From Pedobacter terrae (lineage in GTDB: Bacteria > Bacteroidota > Bacteroidia > Sphingobacteriales > Sphingobacteriaceae), in NCBI RefSeq assembly GCF_900100705.1, contig NZ_FNCH01000023.1:17355-81354 (forward strand): a stretch of DNA of 64,000 nt. The letters run 5' to 3'. Below, piece by piece: positions 52,901 to 62,099 of the stretch (the first letter of the stretch is position 1; the number at the start of each line of letters is the position of its first letter). Under the pieces are notes generated by a model, which saw nothing but the letters and a program-made list of their open reading frames with translations, was not told the DNA's origin and made no database searches. Both the position numbers and the translations under genes were made by a program.

Positions 52901-53223
52901 AGCTTATAACTAATAGGTTGTGATTTTAGCGAAAGATCCAACGCCTCGGCTAAGCTCATTTTATTCACTTCGATACTCACCGGGCGAGTTCCGTTAAGCA
53001 TTTGCCTGGTGTACAAAAACTGATACCCGGTTTGGCGCTCAATTTCCTTGAAAATTTTTTCAACAGCCGCATTTTTTTTCGAAAGTGTTACCGTTTGTCC
53101 ACTACTGGCCAATGAGAGCTGTAGCATGAAGGAAACTAATAGTAGGCATGTTAATTTCATAACCAGTAGCGGTTTACGCAGATAGACGAGGAGCCTACTT
53201 ACGCGTGATGCATAATAATTCAT
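49927..53223 (-). CDS. SusC-family TonB-dependent transporter with STN domain
   Basis: 1098 residues. After the signal sequence (KLTCLLLVSFMLQLSLASSG), an STN domain (about 45-115: FKEIERQTGYQFLYTRQML) is followed by the carboxypeptidase-D-regulatory-like domain (about 130-210), a TonB box and plug (NNLTDVVVIGYGLQRKGDVT, then VDGVPSSLKLVAPEDIESVDVLKD) and the barrel ending with TFTLGFSLNL. STN domains contact the periplasmic FecR anti-sigma factor, so this transporter can report ligand binding to the ECF sigma factor. That fits fecR and the sigma gene directly upstream on the same strand. Confidence 0.96.
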   Translation of the reverse strand: MNYYASRVSRLLVYLRKPLLVMKLTCLLLVSFMLQLSLASSGQTVTLSKKNAAVEKIFKEIERQTGYQFLYTRQMLNGTRPVSIEVNKMSLAEALDLSLKSQPISYKLEDNIIIIQRRAITEPTTNKTAEIIVTGKVTDEAGLPIPSVSIKIKGTNTGVQTAPNGTYSLKVPTGSETLIFSSIGFTSQEIAVNNRTEINVKLKAEANNLTDVVVIGYGLQRKGDVTSSVASVKAENFVKSPVLDAGQLIQGKVAGLTVNTPSGDPTSGSKIRLRGNNTLFGANADPLVIVDGVPSSLKLVAPEDIESVDVLKDGSAAAIYGVRGTNGVIIITTKRSSGKNSNVVEYSGSVSTQTIARKLNMLTADDYRRQIAEGTRLPSYDLGATTDWLKEISNKTPITNIHNITFRGGNSQTNYLATVNYRYFNGIFKKSDNSTLTARADINHSMFDNKVKINMGVLVQNNKYTQTQDGASFNGVVYRQALIRNPTSPLFGSDGHYFEEPNNFEYDNPVARLFESTGLNQNTTQRLNSQITYNPIADLKLSALGSYTKYVSNGGYSESKFHISNIRDKLNGYAALGSTQSIDRLLELTAQYSKKLGDHSFSLLGGYSYQDNSYLNFYERNYDFPTDAFGYYNIQQGRGANRALDALLGSGYSETNLIGFFSRLTYSYKDRYLLMASLRREGASQLYGAAKPYGNFPSVSVGWKITNEAFMKDQTIFDELKLRAGYGVTGNQPNDGFRAVALLGYGANVLSNGNWIQTLVPTQNPNPALRWEEKRETNIGLDFSMYKGRVTGTVDVYNRNYNGLLFDYQVPSPPNLFPSTRANVGTMQNKGIEVLLNIVPIQNKDFEWTTSFNFSTNRNKLVSLSNDLYQATNDFFTTGGTGPPATTFTNIVRVGDNIGDFYGFKVKGVTADGQWIYEGKNGEDVSYSQFNHAFEDKKVLGNGIPKFTGGWNNNFKYKDLDLSITMRGAFGFQILNFQRMYYENTGIQNYNRLVSAYDPVFGTAVLNKNMPVEFNSYYVENGDFWKIDNIVLGYTFNKLKTKYLKGARVYVSSLNTFTITGYKGLDPEVDWSGLAPGNDNRDKYPTARTFTLGFSLNL

Positions 53224-53296
53224 ATATTTGAATGTTTGGGTTTATACTTGGTTGTACTATTGTGTAGATTGCTTGGTGGCGATCCAAACATCAGGT

Positions 53297-53317
53297 CAGA
53301 GTGTTCCTAGCACTCTG
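53297..53317. promoter_or_regulatory. Hairpin in the fecR-susC gap
   Basis: CAGAGTG and CACTCTG form a 7-bp stem with a 7-base loop in the 132-base gap. There is no T-run after it on the minus strand, so it looks more like a leader or mRNA-processing hairpin than a terminator. Confidence 0.3.
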
Positions 53318-53355
53318 GCTTTTGTTTCACGGATGGCCAGCCTTTTTTTGTAAGG

Positions 53356-54546
53356 TTATGGCATAATGGTCACGCTCCTTCCTTTAATTTTAAAGTGTAA
53401 CAATCCGGTCAACTCCAGCCTGTGGAGCACTTCTTCCAAATTCCTGGATTTTGGAATCGAACCGACAAATTCCTCTTGTGTTACTTCACCCTGATATTTG
53501 ATATCAACATCATACCATCGTGATATTTTTCCCATCACCGTACCGATGCGTTCGTGTTCAAATGAAAAATTTCCATTCTTCCAGCCCATCACGTGGTTGG
53601 TGTCAACATTAACAATAGCAATGTTATGACTTGAAATGGCTTGCTGGCCAGGTAAGATTATCTTTTTGCGATCACCAGTACTTATTTCTACGGAACCTTG
53701 CAGCAAAGTTGTTTTAGGTTTTTCGCCATCACCATATGCGCAAATATTAAAATGAGTGCCCAGTACTTTTACGTTTGAGCCCGCAAAATCAACGATAAAA
53801 GGTTTTTTCGGATTATGGGCTACTTCAAAGTAAGCTTCGCCTTGCAGGGCGATTTTTCTGGTATGGCCCGAAAAAACTACCGGATAAGTTAATTTACTTT
53901 CTGCATTCAACCAAACCTTACTCCCATCAGGAAGATTAACGCAGTATTGTCCGCCACGCGGTGTTACAATGGTGTTCGAATTACTAAACGGCAGAGTGGC
54001 ATTGGCATTGATTTTTCTATATTTTAAAAAGCCATTGCTTTGTTTTTCAATAGAATAACCATTTTCTACGGCGAGTTGTCCCTTTGTGAAATTATTTACT
54101 TCAATACGTTTACCGTTGGAGAGGATAAGCAGCACTTTGTCGCTTCCGCCGTAAATAGGTTTTGCATGTGGAATGGCCGTACTTGAGGATAGTGTGTTGC
54201 GTTTGTTCCCCTTTAAATTAGCATAGTAAAGAAATATAGATGAGCAGACCAGAAACAATACAGCCGCTGCGGCCATGAGTTTAAAAGCTGAACGTTTCCA
54301 GAACGGTATGTTGGAGGCCGCTAAAGCATCTAAACGCATTTCGATTTTATTTGCCAGCTCCTCGTGCTGTTCCACAGCTAAACTATCAGTTTTTTGTTCG
54401 AATGATGCGCTATATTCTTCCATGAATGTATTGAGCTCAGGCTGATCTAATTGTTTTAACCAATTAAAAAAGTCCTGCTGTTCAGGCTCAGTCAATTCAC
54501 CATGAATTAATTTTTGCTTGAGTTGCTCAACATCTATTCGTTCCAT
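53356..54546 (-). CDS. FecR-family anti-sigma factor
   Basis: 396 residues. The cytoplasmic N-terminal helices (about 1-80) hold the sigma-binding part. One transmembrane helix lies at about 87-108. The periplasmic FecR domain (about 190-290, TPRGGQYCVNLPDGSKVWLN, LQGEAYFEVAHNPKKPF) is followed by a C-terminal DUF4974-type domain that reaches VTQEEFVGSIPKSRNLEEVL. It binds the ECF sigma factor until SusC reports substrate. It lies 39 bases downstream of the sigma gene and 132 bases upstream of susC on the same strand, the standard arrangement. Confidence 0.94.
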   Translation of the reverse strand: MERIDVEQLKQKLIHGELTEPEQQDFFNWLKQLDQPELNTFMEEYSASFEQKTDSLAVEQHEELANKIEMRLDALAASNIPFWKRSAFKLMAAAAVLFLVCSSIFLYYANLKGNKRNTLSSSTAIPHAKPIYGGSDKVLLILSNGKRIEVNNFTKGQLAVENGYSIEKQSNGFLKYRKINANATLPFSNSNTIVTPRGGQYCVNLPDGSKVWLNAESKLTYPVVFSGHTRKIALQGEAYFEVAHNPKKPFIVDFAGSNVKVLGTHFNICAYGDGEKPKTTLLQGSVEISTGDRKKIILPGQQAISSHNIAIVNVDTNHVMGWKNGNFSFEHERIGTVMGKISRWYDVDIKYQGEVTQEEFVGSIPKSRNLEEVLHRLELTGLLHFKIKGRSVTIMP

Positions 54547-54585
54547 ATTTGCTAAGACGTATACGGAAAGAAAAAGAACCCCTCG

Positions 54586-55173
54586 TTAAAGAAAAAAATA
54601 TAGAAAAGAAATAAAAGGTGCAATCCGGTAAAAATGTTTCAGGTGGTTTCTGAGAAAAGCCATCCCGGTGTAGAGCTGTTTTTTGACCACCGATTTCGAT
54701 ATTTTTAGCTGTAGTGCAATCTCATCAAGAGAAAGGTCTTCGTGAATTTTGAGCTCGATAATTTTTTTCCTTTTTTCAGGAAGCAGGTTAATACCACTGT
54801 GCAAATGGCTCAGGGTCTGTGTATAAATTAAATGATCATCTGTGCCTACGGAACAGTTTTCTTCCAGGTTTTTTGAAACTTCTTTTATCCTGATCTGGGT
54901 TTTTGATTTTCTAATATGATCGACTAGCAGATTGCGTGCACAACGGTAAAGGTAAGGTTTAAAAGATCCAACATGTGGGAGGTTTTTTCTGCTAAGCCAT
55001 ATGTTAACAAAGATATCCTGTACAAGCTCATCAGCCAGATCGGTATTGCCAGAAATTGAAGCGACGAATTTTCGTAAATTTTGAAGATATTTCCTATACA
55101 ACAAATTAAACGCGGGGCGATCACCATCAGCTACGCGCAACAAAAGTTCTAGTTCCTCTGAAACATCTTTCAT
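54586..55173 (-). CDS. ECF sigma factor of the PUL
   Basis: 195 residues. Sigma-2 (about 25-95) has ELVQDIFVNIWLSR and FKPYLYRCARNLLVDHIRK. Sigma-4 (about 125-180) has LPEKRKKIIELKIHEDLSLD then IALQLKISKSVVKKQLYTG. The tail is hydrophobic (FISFLYFFL), as often seen in sigma factors paired with FecR in this phylum. Together with FecR and the STN-bearing SusC it makes the transenvelope switch for this PUL. About 280 bases upstream, before the GH127 stop, show no clear TAnnTTTG box. Confidence 0.94.
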   Translation of the reverse strand: MKDVSEELELLLRVADGDRPAFNLLYRKYLQNLRKFVASISGNTDLADELVQDIFVNIWLSRKNLPHVGSFKPYLYRCARNLLVDHIRKSKTQIRIKEVSKNLEENCSVGTDDHLIYTQTLSHLHSGINLLPEKRKKIIELKIHEDLSLDEIALQLKISKSVVKKQLYTGMAFLRNHLKHFYRIAPFISFLYFFL

Positions 55174-55452
55174 CTGCTTTTATGAATTTGGTTAGAATAA
55201 AACCGTTCAATTGCTAAATTGAGGCAGTTAGTGTTGTAAGAAGTTTAAGCCAGTTAATTATGTTTGATTAATTTACCAGCAGCTAATTTCATCCAACGTC
55301 TGCACGAATGTAGCAACACTTATTAAATAAAAAAATAAAGTGAGGGTATTTTTAACGTATTTATAACGTTTATTTTTTTTACGCCTTTAAACTGCTCTTT
55401 AAACTCAGCTTCAAAATGAGTTTTTTTTGCATTTTTTGCCCTTCGTTTGGAT

Positions 55453-58400
55453 TTATTTTAAGGTTACATCCAGGTAAACCGAATGGCGGCCATAGGTTTC
55501 ATAAAATGGTTTAAAAGCAACATTATCAATGGTAAACCTTAGCTGCTGTGGATCACCTTTAATGGTTTTACTAATGTCGTGCGCATTTAGTGTGATTTTA
55601 CGCCAGTCTTTCCTGGCTTCGGGTTCTTGTGCAGCAAGCAGTATAGGTCCGTAAAATAAGCTCGCAATATTCTGTTGGTCCATAACCGGATCAAGGTGAA
55701 ATTGGAATGGCATTTTTAGTTCTATAACATCTCCTTCTTTCCAATTACGGCTAATTTTCAGGTAACTGCCCGGGCTTGCCGCAAGCTTTTGTTCTTTGCC
55801 ATTAATTTTTACAAAAAAACCTTTGGTTGCCCACCCTGGTACCCGCACATGGAGGTCAAATTTTCCACTCCCGTGAATCGTCAGTTTGGTGTGGTCTTCT
55901 TTCGGGAAATCTGTTGTTTGTTCTATCTTAATATTTCTTGCTTTCCAATCTAGTGTAGAAGGGATATACAGGTTTAGGTAAAGTGCCTGGTTATCTTTGC
56001 TTTTAAAATAAATCGAGTTTTGTAGTTTAGTGCTGCTTTCCAGTGCTGTACCATTACAACAGGTAAAACCTTTCATGTCTGCGTTACTAAATTGTTTAAC
56101 AGAACCTGGCCTGAGTGGTACATGATAAGTATTGGCAGGGCTTTTTTCGGCTACTGATGACAGGATGTGGTTATATAGGCCACGTTCGTAATAGTCCATC
56201 AACTCGGCCTTTTGATTAAAGAGAAACAGATCGCCTGTCAACTTCAGCATATTGTAGGTGGCACAGGTTTCGTTCTGTCCCCCTTCAGAGAAACCATTTT
56301 CGTAAAGCGTTGATGGCTGGGCGGTGAAACATTCTGCATTGGCCGGATTACGTGCGCCGGCAACACCGCCAATACTATACATATAATCGTTTACCATTTT
56401 GTACCAAAAATTATCGGCCACTTTATAATACTCCGGTTTTTTGGATACACGGTACATCTCTATGCTTCCCACCACCTGTGGGATATGCTGATTGGCATGT
56501 AAGCCGCGGAAAATATCGACGTTTTTCGCCAAACCGCTGGCGTGTGCGGTATCGCCAAAAAATACTTTAATATTATCAAATAATTGTGCTGTTTTAAGAT
56601 AACGCTGTTTGCTAGTGATGCTGTACATACGCGCCATGGATTCGTTCATTCCACCAAATTCACCGGCGATGTAGGTGTTCCACATCTTGATGAGTGTTTC
56701 CTGGGGCAATTGGCTTAAGCGGGCATATACCCAGTCACTCATATTTTCTGCAATTTCCAAGGCTTTTTTATTGCCGGTAACTTCGTATACATCAATTAAG
56801 CCGGCCAGGATTTTATGTAAAGTATAATATGGTGCCCATATCTGGTTGCTCTGTCCGCCATATTTAGCGCCTTTTTCCAGCATGATAAACTGGTCTGGCG
56901 GATAAGCGCTGATAAATCCTTTTCCCCAGTTCCAGTAATCGTTGCGGATACCCTTATCGCTCAGATCTGAATCAAAATCCGTTTTGCCTGGGCCATATGG
57001 AACAGCTGTCGGATCAGACACATACGGACCGTCTGGTTTTTGAGGCTTTCCTGATAACATGGATAAATCGTAAAGCGTATTCACCATGTAATCTATCTTG
57101 TTGGCAAAATTAGCCTGGAGTGCCTTATCATAGCTGGTGCTGGCATAAACCTGTGCAATGGCAGAAAGGTAGTGGCCGGTAGCGTGCCCCCTTAACTTCG
57201 TATCCTGGCTATCCCAAACGCCTAAGGCTTCTGCACCCTGAGGTTGTTTTTGTCCAAAAGCGTGGCGAAACATATACAAAAAGGAATTTGGATCGGTTTG
57301 GGCCAATGTGCTGATAAATTTATCGCGATTTTCGATAAATTTGGTTTGGTGTCTATGCACATCGGTTTTAAGCGAAACCTCGTCCAGATGAAAGGTCTCC
57401 AGGTTTGAAACCGGGGAGATCTGTTCTTTTGAATCCTTGATGGTAACCAATGCCTTTGGTTTAAAATCAGTGCCCGAAACACGGCCGGTTACCTTATATT
57501 TTCCAGGTTTAAGAACAGCCGTATTGTCTACATCAGATGGCCAAATTACCCGTACTTTTGGGCCTTTTATCCCATTTTTGTAAGTTCCTGTAAGGCGACT
57601 TGGTAACCGTGGTAAATTCCCAACAGCTGTTTCTATTTCAATGTCTGCCACATGAGTGAGGTACTTATTATACAGCTGGGCCTGGTTTTTAGCAAATTTT
57701 GGGAGATCGTCTTCGCTTTTGCCAACGTTTACTGCGGTTTGCTGTGCTCCTTTTTGCGCATTGTTGTAAATCCCGGCAATCTGTTTACCAGTAAGCGGAA
57801 TACGGTAAATGCGTAAGTCGTGCAATAGAGCATTGAGATAGGGGGTGCCCGGCAACATCGATTTTCCGATATAAAGCAGTTTTTTGTCTTTTGATTGCTG
57901 ATCAAATACGGCCGTCAGTTTTTGGGTAATATCTTTAGCTTCGGCTACGGGTTTGCCATTTACATAAGTGCTCATCAATTTTGAAGGCGCATCGATTACT
58001 ATGGTGATATAAACCCATTTGTTTGTTTCTATAGCGGCAGAAACTGCACTTTTGCTATTACCTTCATCTGCTTTTAACTGCGCCAGGAAACCTTTCTGAT
58101 TTTGTATGCCTAGTGGTGCTGCAAAAAAATGTTTGCTGGCATCTTTCCCGAAATCAAAAAACGATTGTCCAACGTGGTCCGATTGTAGATAGATCCAGCC
58201 TGATATGCTGAGTGACTCTACATCAAGTGCTTCTGAAGGAATGGTAAGAAAAGAATTATCGTTTCCGGCAAGCGATAAAACCTTTCCAAAGCGGTTATCG
58301 TTAACAAACAACGGGTTAGCACCCTGAAATTTAGCATGCAGATTATTTCTTGACCAGTCTTTTAAATCGCCATTAAATACATATCGTGCACTCATTCCTG

Positions 58401-58533
58401 TTTCGCCGATGCCATCCAGGATCTGATCGCCATTTTGTGCTAAAGCGGTATTGCCTGCCAAAATAAAAACAGCAAGATATGGAATAGCGCAGCGGAGTAA
58501 TTGATGAATTTTAATATTTAGCAGACTTCTCAT
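55453..58533 (-). CDS. LamG plus GH127/GH146 beta-L-arabinofuranosidase
   Basis: 1026 residues from the ATG at 58533, which starts the signal peptide; a longer in-frame start is unlikely. A LamG-like lectin fold (about 45-255) is followed by a short Ig-like domain (about 300-370) and the catalytic alpha-barrel (about 390-960). The zinc-thiolate site known from HypBA1 is conserved: E755 and C757 (GQNETCATYN) and C825-C826 (GFTCCNGT). The position two before the CC pair, Cys in HypBA1, is Phe here. GH127 and GH146 both use this Zn-bound Cys nucleophile. LamG may bind the polymer. It is a PUL enzyme for arabinose removal. Confidence 0.88.
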   Translation of the reverse strand: MRSLLNIKIHQLLRCAIPYLAVFILAGNTALAQNGDQILDGIGETGMSARYVFNGDLKDWSRNNLHAKFQGANPLFVNDNRFGKVLSLAGNDNSFLTIPSEALDVESLSISGWIYLQSDHVGQSFFDFGKDASKHFFAAPLGIQNQKGFLAQLKADEGNSKSAVSAAIETNKWVYITIVIDAPSKLMSTYVNGKPVAEAKDITQKLTAVFDQQSKDKKLLYIGKSMLPGTPYLNALLHDLRIYRIPLTGKQIAGIYNNAQKGAQQTAVNVGKSEDDLPKFAKNQAQLYNKYLTHVADIEIETAVGNLPRLPSRLTGTYKNGIKGPKVRVIWPSDVDNTAVLKPGKYKVTGRVSGTDFKPKALVTIKDSKEQISPVSNLETFHLDEVSLKTDVHRHQTKFIENRDKFISTLAQTDPNSFLYMFRHAFGQKQPQGAEALGVWDSQDTKLRGHATGHYLSAIAQVYASTSYDKALQANFANKIDYMVNTLYDLSMLSGKPQKPDGPYVSDPTAVPYGPGKTDFDSDLSDKGIRNDYWNWGKGFISAYPPDQFIMLEKGAKYGGQSNQIWAPYYTLHKILAGLIDVYEVTGNKKALEIAENMSDWVYARLSQLPQETLIKMWNTYIAGEFGGMNESMARMYSITSKQRYLKTAQLFDNIKVFFGDTAHASGLAKNVDIFRGLHANQHIPQVVGSIEMYRVSKKPEYYKVADNFWYKMVNDYMYSIGGVAGARNPANAECFTAQPSTLYENGFSEGGQNETCATYNMLKLTGDLFLFNQKAELMDYYERGLYNHILSSVAEKSPANTYHVPLRPGSVKQFSNADMKGFTCCNGTALESSTKLQNSIYFKSKDNQALYLNLYIPSTLDWKARNIKIEQTTDFPKEDHTKLTIHGSGKFDLHVRVPGWATKGFFVKINGKEQKLAASPGSYLKISRNWKEGDVIELKMPFQFHLDPVMDQQNIASLFYGPILLAAQEPEARKDWRKITLNAHDISKTIKGDPQQLRFTIDNVAFKPFYETYGRHSVYLDVTLK

Positions 58534-58962
58534 AAAAGATAAAATTAGACAAAAAGTATTGGAGACAAAGCCCCATAAATTGCAGGTATTGTGCATATTT
58601 TAACCTTGTTTAATACTGAAGAGGTGAAATTTTCTGTCACACTGAGCTTGTCGATCAGCATGACGAAACGGCTAGCAATTTGTCCGAATAAAGTATATTA
58701 TTTTAAATATTAATCGAATTCAGGTTAATAAGTAAATATGGTTAAAAGATGCTTCGACTGCGCTATTATGACAGATTCCAAAAAGTCATCATTGCTTCGT
58801 CGGCTGAAAAAGCCTTATCGCAATAACTATATCTTGCAGACAACATTTTGGTGAAAAATCTGTCATTCACATTGATTTTTATACAATATATTATCCTTCG
58901 GGATGATATCCGAAGAAATAATTCATTACTGTTCAACTGAGATAATTGCCAGATATTTTAAT
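58534..58962. other. Gene-free stretch between GH127 and GH97
   Basis: Contains the remnant repeat at 58791-58826 and a TCACACTGAGCTTGTCGATC fragment with ATGACG nearby (about 58634-58666) related to 48209-48231. No ORF or terminator is convincing. Confidence 0.5.
58791..58826. repeat. Inverted fragment of the 14877/22830 repeat
   Basis: Reverse complement reads GGCTTTTTCAGCCGACGAAG, matching the core of 22830-22927. Only the left part of the element is preserved. Confidence 0.7.
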
Positions 58963-60939
58963 CTATTTGGCTACAATTACATTTGCCCCACCCGGTAAAA
59001 GTTTTAGTTTTAATTGTTTTGCCTTATTTAATTTCAGCTGTTTTATTTGAGGCGAACGGTCGTCGGCGTCCGTGTACAAAGTTGTTTCACCACCCGATAA
59101 CATCGGAAGCGAAATGTCTATTGTTTTCTCAGCAGTTTCAGCGTTTATGGCTGCAATATACCAGGTATCACCATGGCGACGTGCCAATACACAGTATTTT
59201 CCAGGATATCCGTCAATAAAAACCGTATTATCCCAGGTGGTAGGCACTTTTTTCATAAAATCGATGATATGAGGGGCAGCGTCGGTGAGGTTGTTGGGGG
59301 TGATGCCAAAATTCTGTATTGGATTCTGAAAAAGGATAGCAGTGGCCACCTGGAACGTTTCGGTTGTTTTTCTAATGGTCCCGCCGTCATTTTTTCTGTT
59401 ATGGCGTTTATTTAACAGGACAGGCCCAAAATCCATTGCGCCTACAGCATTTCGGATGAAGGGGTGAAGGCTGGCGTTAAAAGCTTCCCTATCATTCGCA
59501 TGTTGGCCAAATATCAGATTTTCTGAGGCCAATACGGCCTCACTTCCGGCATAGTTAGGGTACATTTTTTCCCAGCCTCGAGGTATTGTACAGCCATGGA
59601 AGATGACCGTTAAGCCAAAAGCATTGGCATCAGCTAAAATGTCTTCATAAAGTTTCATGGTTTCCTGTTTGTCGCCGCCAAAAAAATCTACTTTAATCCC
59701 TTTTATGCCAATTTTTTGCATCCATGCCATTTCCTGTTTTCTGGCAGAGGCTGTATTCATTTTATACTTAGGAGTTTGTGGCGCATCGTTCCAAAAACCA
59801 TTGGAGTTATACCACAAGGCAATACCCACCTTTTTGTCTTTGCCGTAGGCAACCAGTTCCTCTATTTTTTTTCGCCCGATCCGGCTGTCCCACCAGTTGT
59901 CGATCAATACGAGTTCATAACTCATCGACGCTGAGAGATCGATGAATTTTTTCTGATCCTCGAAATTAATGCTTTCATCCTGCCATAGCAGCCAGCTCCA
60001 GGTAGATCGGCCAAAAGTATAATTTTTTGATGCGGTATATTGTGGCTCTACAACATCGAACGGCACAGTGGTTTCAACAATGGGTTTAAGTGTACGACCT
60101 ACGGTAATGGTACGCCAGGGCGTATTGCCTGGTAAAGATATGGTTGGATTTGCGCTACCAATGCCATTATTTTCACCTTTTTCAGGAAAAGCAATTTCGT
60201 AACGGCCATCTTTTGTTCCTTCGCTTAGTTTTGATCCGCAGTAAAGCGAATTAACCCCTGTTTCGGAGAGCAATACCCAGCCATCGTTACCCAAATGGAA
60301 GAGCGCAGGAAATGTATAACCTACACCATATTTTGAGGGGATCCCCATGGCCTGATCGGGATTATATTCTTCTTCGTAGCTTGGCTTACTTTTCATCCAG
60401 CCAATCATCGGGGTAGCTTGCGGGGTTAAAAATGTGGTGGTATTTGCAGGGAATTTGTACCCACTCAATTCTTCTTCAATACCAAAGGTTGCAGGTTCAC
60501 CGGTCTGCGGAACCTGGTATCTGAAGGCAATGTCGTTATTACTCACCCGGAATACTACTTCAAGCTGATTTTTTGCAGCATTTTCAAACTTGCAGATGAG
60601 CTCATTTGCCTGATAGCTTACACTACTGATTTTAATTTTGGGTTCGTTGTAGCGCTCATCGATTTTTCGTAATTGCTTGCCAATCAGTTTGAGCCCGGAT
60701 GATAAATCCATCTGGCTTCCGCGAAGTCCCAAAGGAGATCGTTCAATCATTTCTTTTCCCTGTAATGTTACATTATAATAAAGTTTACCATCATTTAAAT
60801 AAAGCTTAACCATCAATTTCTGATCTGGACTGGTCACATTCAGGTCCTGGGCAAAAGAGAACATATGGCTGGTAACCAATACCATTGCCAATAAAATGCC
60901 TTTAAAGTAATTTCTGGTTAAAGATTTGGGGATATTCAT
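58963..60939 (-). CDS. GH97 retaining glycosidase, alpha-galactosidase-like
   Basis: 658 residues with a signal peptide (KGILLAMVLVTSHMFSFAQ). An N-terminal beta-sandwich (about 30-290) is followed by a TIM barrel (about 300-580) and a C-terminal beta domain. GIKVDFFGGDKQ carries D418 and ASENLIFG carries E473. These are three residues beyond D415 and E470 of the characterised retaining Bacteroides enzyme BT1871. Retaining GH97s act as alpha-galactosidases or beta-L-arabinopyranosidases; inverting ones use a different glutamate pair. It lies in the same minus-strand run as the arabinofuranosidase. Confidence 0.88.
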   Translation of the reverse strand: MNIPKSLTRNYFKGILLAMVLVTSHMFSFAQDLNVTSPDQKLMVKLYLNDGKLYYNVTLQGKEMIERSPLGLRGSQMDLSSGLKLIGKQLRKIDERYNEPKIKISSVSYQANELICKFENAAKNQLEVVFRVSNNDIAFRYQVPQTGEPATFGIEEELSGYKFPANTTTFLTPQATPMIGWMKSKPSYEEEYNPDQAMGIPSKYGVGYTFPALFHLGNDGWVLLSETGVNSLYCGSKLSEGTKDGRYEIAFPEKGENNGIGSANPTISLPGNTPWRTITVGRTLKPIVETTVPFDVVEPQYTASKNYTFGRSTWSWLLWQDESINFEDQKKFIDLSASMSYELVLIDNWWDSRIGRKKIEELVAYGKDKKVGIALWYNSNGFWNDAPQTPKYKMNTASARKQEMAWMQKIGIKGIKVDFFGGDKQETMKLYEDILADANAFGLTVIFHGCTIPRGWEKMYPNYAGSEAVLASENLIFGQHANDREAFNASLHPFIRNAVGAMDFGPVLLNKRHNRKNDGGTIRKTTETFQVATAILFQNPIQNFGITPNNLTDAAPHIIDFMKKVPTTWDNTVFIDGYPGKYCVLARRHGDTWYIAAINAETAEKTIDISLPMLSGGETTLYTDADDRSPQIKQLKLNKAKQLKLKLLPGGANVIVAK

Positions 60940-61028
60940 CGCAATAGGATAAGCTTATTTGGTTAAAATTAATCTGGTCAGTTTTAAAACTGAAAATTAA
61001 GAAAAATTTTTAAATGTTATGGTAACGT

Positions 61029-61199
61029 TTATTTTATTTCCATAATCTCATGAGAAGTGTACAGGTAAACGGTTCCATTGTGTACCATTGGCGCCGGATC
61101 GGCGGTATAATAAGTCTGAATAATTGGGTTTTGGGCAAAGCAGGATGATACTGCTAGTAAACCTGTAAACAGTGATATTCCAAATACTTTTTTCTGCAT
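61029..61199 (-). pseudogene. Truncated GH43 gene remnant
   Basis: A 56-codon frame starting at 61199 has a signal peptide (MQKKVFGISLFTGLLAVSSC) and then IIQTYYTADPAPMVHNGTVY, LYTSH, ending EIMEIK and a stop. The block parallels EIYTADPSAHVFNGKIYIYP of the intact GH43 gene at 62581; the Asp34 aligns with its Asp56, the general base. The rest of the five-bladed propeller is absent. The remnant lies 9 bases after the esterase gene and 89 bases before GH97, so the operon spacing is kept. A 3' deletion is the simplest explanation. Confidence 0.82.
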
Positions 61200-61208
61200 T
61201 TTTTGATG

Positions 61209-62099
61209 TTATTTTAACAAAGGAAGCATTGTTTTAGCATAACGCTCACCAAGCATTCGGTAGCCTTGTGCATTGAAATGTAGGTGATCTGCTGCGGCGG
61301 TACATCCAGCTGAAGATATGATGTGTGCATTGGGAATTATTGTTGGTAAAGTCTCAATAATTTTATTCATTGATGCGCATGTTCCTCCCTGATCTGCATG
61401 AACCACTTCGCCAGCTAGAAGGGGCGTAGTAGCTGGATTTAAATTCAGATCCCTGATGAGGTTTTCATAAACCCCCTTCACTTTTTTAGGCCATTCCTGG
61501 TCACCGGTATTGGATTCACCCTGGTGCATCAGAATGCCTTTTATTACTCCTGATTGCTGTGCAATTTTGGCTAACTCCACCAAACGGCCATAGGGATTTC
61601 CGTTATAAGCATTCAAGGCCGACTTCATCCATTCTGGTGCAGTAGCCGTATAGGTTTGATAATTATCTTTATCAAATAATTCAATTTTGCAACCACCAAT
61701 CGCTACATTAATAATCCCGATGCGTACATCTTTGGGTAATGCATCCAGGAGTGTTCGTCCGAAATAATCCATTGGCGTTAAACCGGTTTTGCATCGGCAT
61801 AAAGGTGGTTTAGCGGTGTACCAGTTGTCTTTTTTTCTGCCTAATTCCGGACAGTCAACTGCCTGAAGGACCCTGAATCTATTGTTTACGGTGGTATCCT
61901 GGGGTTCGAAAGGCGCATTACCCTCCATATTAGATTGACCAAAGCTTAGGAAAATATATAATTTAGGATCCTGACCATAAGATTTTTCACTATTGCAAAA
62001 TATCAACGCAAGTAAAACGATAATTCCTAATCTAACGCCTACCGTTATATTTGAATATTTTATGGCTTGTTTTAGCCTGTTTGCGATTGTTTTTTTCAT
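61209..62099 (-). CDS. SGNH-type acetyl esterase (CE6/DUF303-like)
   Basis: 296 residues with an N-terminal signal anchor (VGVRLGIIVLLALIFCNS). The catalytic Ser is S56 in SFGQSNMEG, the oxyanion motif region is LMHQGESNTGD and the C-terminal His lies in DHLHFNAQGYRMLG. This is the sialate O-acetylesterase/CE6 superfamily, whose known activities include acetyl xylan and other carbohydrate deacetylation. It is the first minus-strand gene of the PUL enzyme run and directly precedes the GH43 remnant. Deacetylation would expose the glycan to the glycosidases. Confidence 0.86.
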   Translation of the reverse strand: MKKTIANRLKQAIKYSNITVGVRLGIIVLLALIFCNSEKSYGQDPKLYIFLSFGQSNMEGNAPFEPQDTTVNNRFRVLQAVDCPELGRKKDNWYTAKPPLCRCKTGLTPMDYFGRTLLDALPKDVRIGIINVAIGGCKIELFDKDNYQTYTATAPEWMKSALNAYNGNPYGRLVELAKIAQQSGVIKGILMHQGESNTGDQEWPKKVKGVYENLIRDLNLNPATTPLLAGEVVHADQGGTCASMNKIIETLPTIIPNAHIISSAGCTAAADHLHFNAQGYRMLGERYAKTMLPLLK

